NCBI RefSeq assembly: GCF_007997005.1
Contig: NZ_VOSL01000048.1
Coordinates: forward strand, 1-64,000
Reading direction: 5' to 3'
Length of the DNA stretch: 64,000 nucleotides
From: Lujinxingia vulgaris
GTDB lineage: Bacteria > Myxococcota_A > Bradymonadia > Bradymonadales > Bradymonadaceae
Shown: one piece after another, positions 59,330 through 64,000 of the stretch
Layout of the letters: each line of letters opens with the position of its first letter
How positions within the stretch are numbered: position 1 is the stretch's first letter
Translations under genes and position numbers: made by a program
The notes under the pieces: model-generated
The model's input: the letters and a program-made list of their open reading frames with translations, nothing else
What the model was told of the DNA's origin: nothing
The model's database searches: none

Positions 59330-61213
59330 ATGCAATGGACCGGTCTGCCCATAGCGACCGTGCTCGGAGTGGCGGGGTTTGTGGCGGTGTTCATCACGCT
59401 GCTCTACCTGCTGCGTTTGCGAAAGCGCCGGGTGCAGGTGCCCTACTCCGCCCTCTGGGGCCGGGTGCTCGCCGAGAAGAAGCGCCAGACCGACTGGTGG
59501 CGACGCTTCAAGCGCCTGCTCTCCTGGTTGCTCTTTATGATCATCGCCGCGCTGATCACCGTGGCGGCCCTGGGGCCTCGCTCGGCTGACGAGGTCGTGG
59601 AGGGGCGCCATCTTCTGATCATGCTCGACACCTCCGCCAGCATGGGGGCGACCGATGTGACCGGGGGCCTCAACCGCTTTGAGGTCGCCCGCACCCAGGC
59701 GCTGGAGCTTCTTGGGAGCGTGGGCGGCGATGACCGCGTGATGGTCGCGCTCTTCAACAACCGGGTGATGCCGCTCGGACCTTTCGTGCGCGAGACGCAG
59801 CCCCTGGAAGCCGCGCTGCGCGCGGCCACGCTCAGCGCCAACGCCACCGACTTTCGCCAGGCGTTGAGTTTTGCGCGCGACAGCCTCCGCGATCGCGGTC
59901 AGGCTGAACTCATCGTGCTCAGCGACGGCGCCGGCCTGCAGAACCTCGACCTCTCGGAGTTCGACCCTGGCGAGGCGGTGCGGGTGCGTCACATCGCCCC
60001 TGGCGAGCGCTCCGAGAACCTGGCAATCACCGGGTTCAACGCGCGACGCTACCCCTCCAACCGCCTCGATCACGAGGTCTTTGTCGAGGTCTCCAGCACC
60101 TTCGATCGACCGGTGGAGGCGCGCCTGGAGCTCTTGAGCGAGGGGCGCATCATCGAGACGCTCCCCCTGGAGCTCTCCGCCAACCAGGTGCACCGGCAGT
60201 TCTACCCCGGGCAGGCCTTTGCCGGGGAGCGGCTGGAGGCGCGCGTGCGGGTGATGACGGCCGACGCCGAAGACGTCTTCCCCCTTGATGATCGCGCCTA
60301 CGCGGTGCTTCCGCAGGCCCGCAAACTTCGGGTGCAGGTCGTCTCCACCGGCAACCTCTTTTTGGAAGGGCCGCTCTTGCTCAACACCCACATCGAGGTG
60401 ACCCGGGTCAACCCGGAGCGCTACGACCCGCAGGCTGAGTTTGACGTGACGTTTTTTGATAACGTCGCCCCCACGCTGCCCGTCTCGGGCGATCTGGTCT
60501 TTTTCAACCCTCCGGCCGAGAGCTCCCCCATCGCGATCCGCGACGTGGATGACGAGCCGATCTTAACCGATGTGGCCTCAAGCCACCCGCTGATGCGCTG
60601 GATCAACCTGCAAGACCTCAACATCGCACGCACCTCAACCTTTCGGCGCGAGGCCAGCGACACCGCCGTGGCGAGCGCGTTCGGACAGGCCGTGATCGTG
60701 GATCGCGAGCTCGATGGTCGCCGCCTGATCGCGGTGGGTTTTGATCTTCGGGAGAGCGACTTCCCGCTGCGCGTGGCCTTTCCGATCTTCATTCTCAACA
60801 TCATCGACTACCTGGCGCAGGACGACGTCGACTTGATGTACGCCTTTGAGACGGGCCGCTCGGTGCAGATCCCGGTGGCGCGCGACATCGAGGAGGCGCG
60901 GGTCACCGCCCCCGATGGTGAGGTGCGCAGCGCGGCGATCCATCGTGGCGAGGCGGTCTTCTACACCGACCAGCCCGGCTTCTACGTGCTCACCCCGGGC
61001 GGTGGCGAGCCGGTGGCGGTAGCCGCCAACCTGGCCAGCCCCGAGGAGAGCCGCATCGCCCCGTCCGAGCTTCAGCTTGGCGAGCGCGAGGTCAGCCGCG
61101 ACGCGGCAGGCCTTGTCTTTGAGCGGCGCGAGATCTGGATCTGGCTGGTCCTGCTGGCCATGGGCCTGCTGCTTTTGGAGTGGCTCACCTACAACCGCAG
61201 GTGGACAGAATGA
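59330..61213 (+). CDS. BatA-like VWA membrane protein
   Basis: A 627-residue protein of the aerotolerance BatA/BatB type. The N-terminal region has one helix (about 8-28) and a short basic loop, a second helix (about 62-84), then a VWA domain with MIDAS DTSASMGAT at about residue 100-108 and a conserved SDGAG. The middle is beta-rich and the C-terminus ends in a helix (IWIWLVLLAMGLLLLEWL). GGGGAG precedes ATG 59330; TTG 59327 is one codon upstream. Its stop overlaps the next start (ATGA). Confidence 0.86.
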   Translation: MQWTGLPIATVLGVAGFVAVFITLLYLLRLRKRRVQVPYSALWGRVLAEKKRQTDWWRRFKRLLSWLLFMIIAALITVAALGPRSADEVVEGRHLLIMLDTSASMGATDVTGGLNRFEVARTQALELLGSVGGDDRVMVALFNNRVMPLGPFVRETQPLEAALRAATLSANATDFRQALSFARDSLRDRGQAELIVLSDGAGLQNLDLSEFDPGEAVRVRHIAPGERSENLAITGFNARRYPSNRLDHEVFVEVSSTFDRPVEARLELLSEGRIIETLPLELSANQVHRQFYPGQAFAGERLEARVRVMTADAEDVFPLDDRAYAVLPQARKLRVQVVSTGNLFLEGPLLLNTHIEVTRVNPERYDPQAEFDVTFFDNVAPTLPVSGDLVFFNPPAESSPIAIRDVDDEPILTDVASSHPLMRWINLQDLNIARTSTFRREASDTAVASAFGQAVIVDRELDGRRLIAVGFDLRESDFPLRVAFPIFILNIIDYLAQDDVDLMYAFETGRSVQIPVARDIEEARVTAPDGEVRSAAIHRGEAVFYTDQPGFYVLTPGGGEPVAVAANLASPEESRIAPSELQLGEREVSRDAAGLVFERREIWIWLVLLAMGLLLLEWLTYNRRWTE

Positions 61214-64000
61214 TCGGCTCACGATCTTTAGTCTCCAAAATCTTCTTCTGGTCGACGCTTTCCCTGATCTGGGTCGCGGGCCTCTGGGCCTACCTGGACG
61301 CCGTGGTCTGGGCGCAGGCCGAGACCTGGAGCTTTGTTTACGGGGAGCGCACCTTTGAGATCATGGCGCCAGAGTACATCGGGCTGCTGCTGGTGCTGCC
61401 CCTGTTGGCCATCGTCGCGCGCTTCACCCTCTCGGACTTTCCTCTCTATCAGCGTGTGCTCAACGTCGGCTTTCGCGCGCTGGTGCTGGCCGGGCTGACG
61501 CTGGCGTTGATGCAGCCGGTGGTCACCAGTTTCGACTCGAAGATCGCCACGATCGTCGTGGTGGACACCTCGGCCTCCTTCCCCGATGAGGCGCTGGAGC
61601 AGGCCCGCGAGCGCATCAACACCTATGTCGCGGCGGCGGCCGAAGACGACCAGGTCCGCGTCATCGGGTTTGCCGATCGCCCCTACCAGATTGAGCCTGG
61701 CGCCGACGGCACCTACACCGAGCTCCCGCGCCCGAGCTCCAATGCACCAACCGACACGTCGGCCGACACCGACACAGACGCAGCAACCGAACTTCAGGAG
61801 CTCGCCAGCGAGCCTACCCTGCAGACCGACATCAGCGCCGCGCTGCGCATGGCCTACGGCCTCTTCCCCGACGATCATCTCAAACGCCTGGTGGTGATCA
61901 GCGATGGCAACCAGACCCGCGGCGATGTGCTGGCCGAGGCCAACCGCGCCGCCGATTTTGGCATCCGCCTCTACGCCGCGACCCTCGATTATGAGCAGCC
62001 CGCCGAGGTGCTCATTGAGGCGGTGGATGTTCCCGAAAACATCGAGCTCGGCGCCCCCTTCTTTCTGGTGGCCCGCGTCTTCTCGACCTACGCCACCACA
62101 GCCCGGCTGACGCTCTGGCAGAACGAGTACCGGGACGGTGAGCAAGAGGTTGAGCTGCAGCGCGGCGTCACCGAGGTGCGTTTTCAGACCGAGGTTTACG
62201 AGCCCGGCTTTCGGCAGTTTCGCGTGCAAATGAGCGTCGACGGGCCAGACGGCTACGCGGCCAACAACAGCTTTATGTACAGCGCGCATATCCGCGGCAA
62301 AGCGCGGGTGCTCTATGTGGAGGGCGAGATGCGCTCGCGCCATCACCTGGAGCGCGCGCTGCGTAATGAGAACTTCGATGTGGAGACGCGCAGCCCCGCA
62401 GGTCTTCCGAAGAGCGAAGAGGAGCTCGACCGCTTCGATCTTGTGCTCCTCTCCGATGTGCACTCCCGCCACGTCAGCGACGCCCAGCAGGATCTTCTCA
62501 CACGCTATGTGCGCGACCTGGGCGGGGGTCTGATCATGGCCGGGGGTCAGGACTCCTTTGGCCCTGGCGGCTGGGAAGATAGCGCGGTGGAGCGCCTGAT
62601 GCCGGTGAGCTTTGAAGGGGAGCGCCAGCGCGAGACGCCTTCGCTGGCGCTCCTGATGGTCATCGATCGCTCCGGCTCAATGGCCGGCGACCGCATCGCG
62701 CTGGCCAAAGACGCCGCCCGCGCCGCCGTCGAGGTCTTGCAGCCCGGCGACCAGGTCGGGGTGTTGGCCTTTGACAACGACATCGACCCCATCGTGCGCC
62801 TGCAACCTGCGGCCAACCGCTCACGTATCCTCAGCGCGATCAACCGGCTGCAGGTCCGCGGGGGCACCGACATTGAGCTCGCGCTCAATGAAGCCTACGA
62901 GCAGCTGGCCTTTGCCTCGGCCCGAGTTAAACACATCATCCTGCTGACCGACGGAATGTCGGAGCCCGGCGCGATCTTCACGCGCATTATGCCCGCGATG
63001 CGCATTGAAAACATCACCGTGACCACCGTGGCGGTGGGCGACGGGGCGGAGACGTCTATGTTGCGGCGCATCGCCGAGCGGGGCTCGGGGCGTTATCACT
63101 TCACCAACAACCCCTACAACGTCCCGCAGATCTTTACCCAGGAGACGCGCACCGTGGCGCGCTCGGCGCTGGCCGAGGAGCCGATCCGCGCGCAGGTCGC
63201 CGGGCGCGCCCAACTTCTTGAAGGCATCGCCTGGAACGCCGCGCCCTACCTCCTGGGCTATGTGACCACCACGCCCAAACCTCAATCCGAGGTGCTTTTG
63301 ACCGTGGAAGGCGGTGACCCGCTGCTCGCGCGCTGGCGTGTGGGTCTGGGCAAAACAGCCGCGTTTACCTCGGACTTGAAGAACCGCTGGGGCGCGGAGT
63401 GGGTGCGCTGGCCGGGCTACGCGCAGCTCTGGGCCCAGCTGATTCGCGATACGATGCGCACCGACGATCGCGATCGCCTGCCGATGCGCGTCGACATCGA
63501 CGGGGAGCGCGCCCGGGTGATGGTCGACGCCATCGGCGAAGATGACCGCTTTATCAACGATCTCGACAGCGTGCTGCGCGTGACCGACCCCGATGGGAAC
63601 GACTCCCAGGTCGCGCTGCAGCAACGCGCGCCGGGGCGCTATGAGGCCAGCTTCCCCCTGCCTCAATTCGGTGCCTACCAGCTGGCCGCCCAGCACGACC
63701 GCGGCGGAGATACCTTCGCGGTCAGCCAGGCCAGCCTGGCCTACCCCTACCCCCGCGAGATGACCTACCTGGAGCCCAACGAGGCGCTCATCGCCCAGAT
63801 TGTGGCCATGGGTCGTGGCGAGCTCGATCCGGCGCCGGCGACGATCTTCGACGCCGATGGCGAGGAAGTCCGCTACCGGCGCCAGCTCTGGCCCTGGGTG
63901 CTGCTTTTTGCCCTGTCGCTGATGGTGCTCGATCTCGCGCTGCGCCGCATTCGGCTCAGCGGCCAGACCGAGCTGAGCTGGCTGGCGCTAACCCGCTCGA
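61210..64000 (+). CDS. Large membrane protein with a GATase-like region and VWA domains, 3' end beyond window
   Basis: The frame is open to the window's right edge, so 930 codons are seen and the C-terminus is missing. Two or three helices lie near the start (about 10-30, 55-75, 80-105). A first VWA-like region begins with VVVDTSASF and a later one with VIDRSGSMAGDR (MIDAS DxSxS) and LLTDGMS. Between them GGGLIMAGGQDSFGPGGW resembles a class-I glutamine-amidotransferase-like segment, and KTAAFTSDLKNRWGAEW follows in a region of predicted beta structure. A further helix occurs near codon 898-915. This composition is typical of the last gene of MoxR-VWA operons. Catalysis by the GATase-like part is not supported. 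Confidence 0.8.
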   Translation, partial: MIGSRSLVSKIFFWSTLSLIWVAGLWAYLDAVVWAQAETWSFVYGERTFEIMAPEYIGLLLVLPLLAIVARFTLSDFPLYQRVLNVGFRALVLAGLTLALMQPVVTSFDSKIATIVVVDTSASFPDEALEQARERINTYVAAAAEDDQVRVIGFADRPYQIEPGADGTYTELPRPSSNAPTDTSADTDTDAATELQELASEPTLQTDISAALRMAYGLFPDDHLKRLVVISDGNQTRGDVLAEANRAADFGIRLYAATLDYEQPAEVLIEAVDVPENIELGAPFFLVARVFSTYATTARLTLWQNEYRDGEQEVELQRGVTEVRFQTEVYEPGFRQFRVQMSVDGPDGYAANNSFMYSAHIRGKARVLYVEGEMRSRHHLERALRNENFDVETRSPAGLPKSEEELDRFDLVLLSDVHSRHVSDAQQDLLTRYVRDLGGGLIMAGGQDSFGPGGWEDSAVERLMPVSFEGERQRETPSLALLMVIDRSGSMAGDRIALAKDAARAAVEVLQPGDQVGVLAFDNDIDPIVRLQPAANRSRILSAINRLQVRGGTDIELALNEAYEQLAFASARVKHIILLTDGMSEPGAIFTRIMPAMRIENITVTTVAVGDGAETSMLRRIAERGSGRYHFTNNPYNVPQIFTQETRTVARSALAEEPIRAQVAGRAQLLEGIAWNAAPYLLGYVTTTPKPQSEVLLTVEGGDPLLARWRVGLGKTAAFTSDLKNRWGAEWVRWPGYAQLWAQLIRDTMRTDDRDRLPMRVDIDGERARVMVDAIGEDDRFINDLDSVLRVTDPDGNDSQVALQQRAPGRYEASFPLPQFGAYQLAAQHDRGGDTFAVSQASLAYPYPREMTYLEPNEALIAQIVAMGRGELDPAPATIFDADGEEVRYRRQLWPWVLLFALSLMVLDLALRRIRLSGQTELSWLALTRS

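Overview
The window is high-GC (roughly two thirds G+C by eye), densely coded chromosomal DNA from a Gram-negative, aerobic bacterium. Several features point to the deltaproteobacterial/Myxococcota–Bradymonadota neighbourhood: an AgmX/PglI C-terminal domain protein, a MYXO-CTERM-like sorting signal, Cys-rich and RCC1-repeat surface lipoproteins, LolA, and alternative complex III paired with an A2-type caa3 oxidase. This placement is an inference from gene content, not a phylogeny. I saw no rRNA, tRNA, CRISPR array, prophage or insertion sequence, and it reads as core chromosome.

Region 1 (1-9834): the 5' part of exonuclease VII large subunit (xseA, minus strand, running off the left edge, with an extra HARP-like N-terminal domain), a small Cys-rich lipoprotein, sppA, a glutaredoxin, a seven-blade RCC1 lipoprotein, an AgmX-type protein whose terminator and last codons are duplicated in tandem, a secreted trypsin-fold-like protein that seems to lack catalytic residues, and tilS. 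Region 2 (9835-20064) is a co-directional run: ftsH, folP, cdaA, cdaR (ybbR), glmM, pdxJ, nnr, then a composite surface protein. It combines membrane proteolysis, folate, c-di-AMP synthesis, amino-sugar supply, PLP synthesis and NAD(P)HX repair. Region 3 (20065-29457): an MshEN-domain protein, a secreted protein of unknown function, two CxxCxxCC-type cysteine-cluster proteins, lolA, a CNNM/CorC-type transporter, a LemA/GIDE-like protein whose coding signal extends upstream of any start codon, and an MFS exporter.

Region 4 (29458-47112) is a complete respiratory module: alternative complex III (actA-F), a tri-haem cytochrome c, caa3 oxidase coxB-A-C-D, then the assembly genes ctaB, ctaG, a 56-aa membrane protein and surf1. 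ACIII would oxidise quinol and hand electrons through c haems (five in ActA, one in ActE, three in the extra cytochrome, two fused to CoxB) to CuA and the haem-copper site. ActD carries a 131-residue acidic extension, and five of the gene junctions contain strong hairpins.

Region 5 (47113-51168, minus strand): a coiled-coil BMFP/UbiK-like protein, an FMN-binding-domain relative, surE and apt ending in a strong terminator, then a secreted protein of unknown function. Region 6 (51690-64000, plus strand): an AsmA-like/GT51 peptidoglycan transglycosylase fusion, then a MoxR–DUF58–VWA cluster headed by a membrane/coiled-coil/acidic protein and ending in a large VWA/GATase-like membrane protein cut by the right edge.

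The most unusual points are the HARP-XseA fusion, the composite lipoprotein/MYXO-CTERM/barrel protein, the ActD extension with an internal start, the tandem terminator duplication, the antisense coding-like segment between actA and actB, and the LemA/GIDE reading-frame anomaly.
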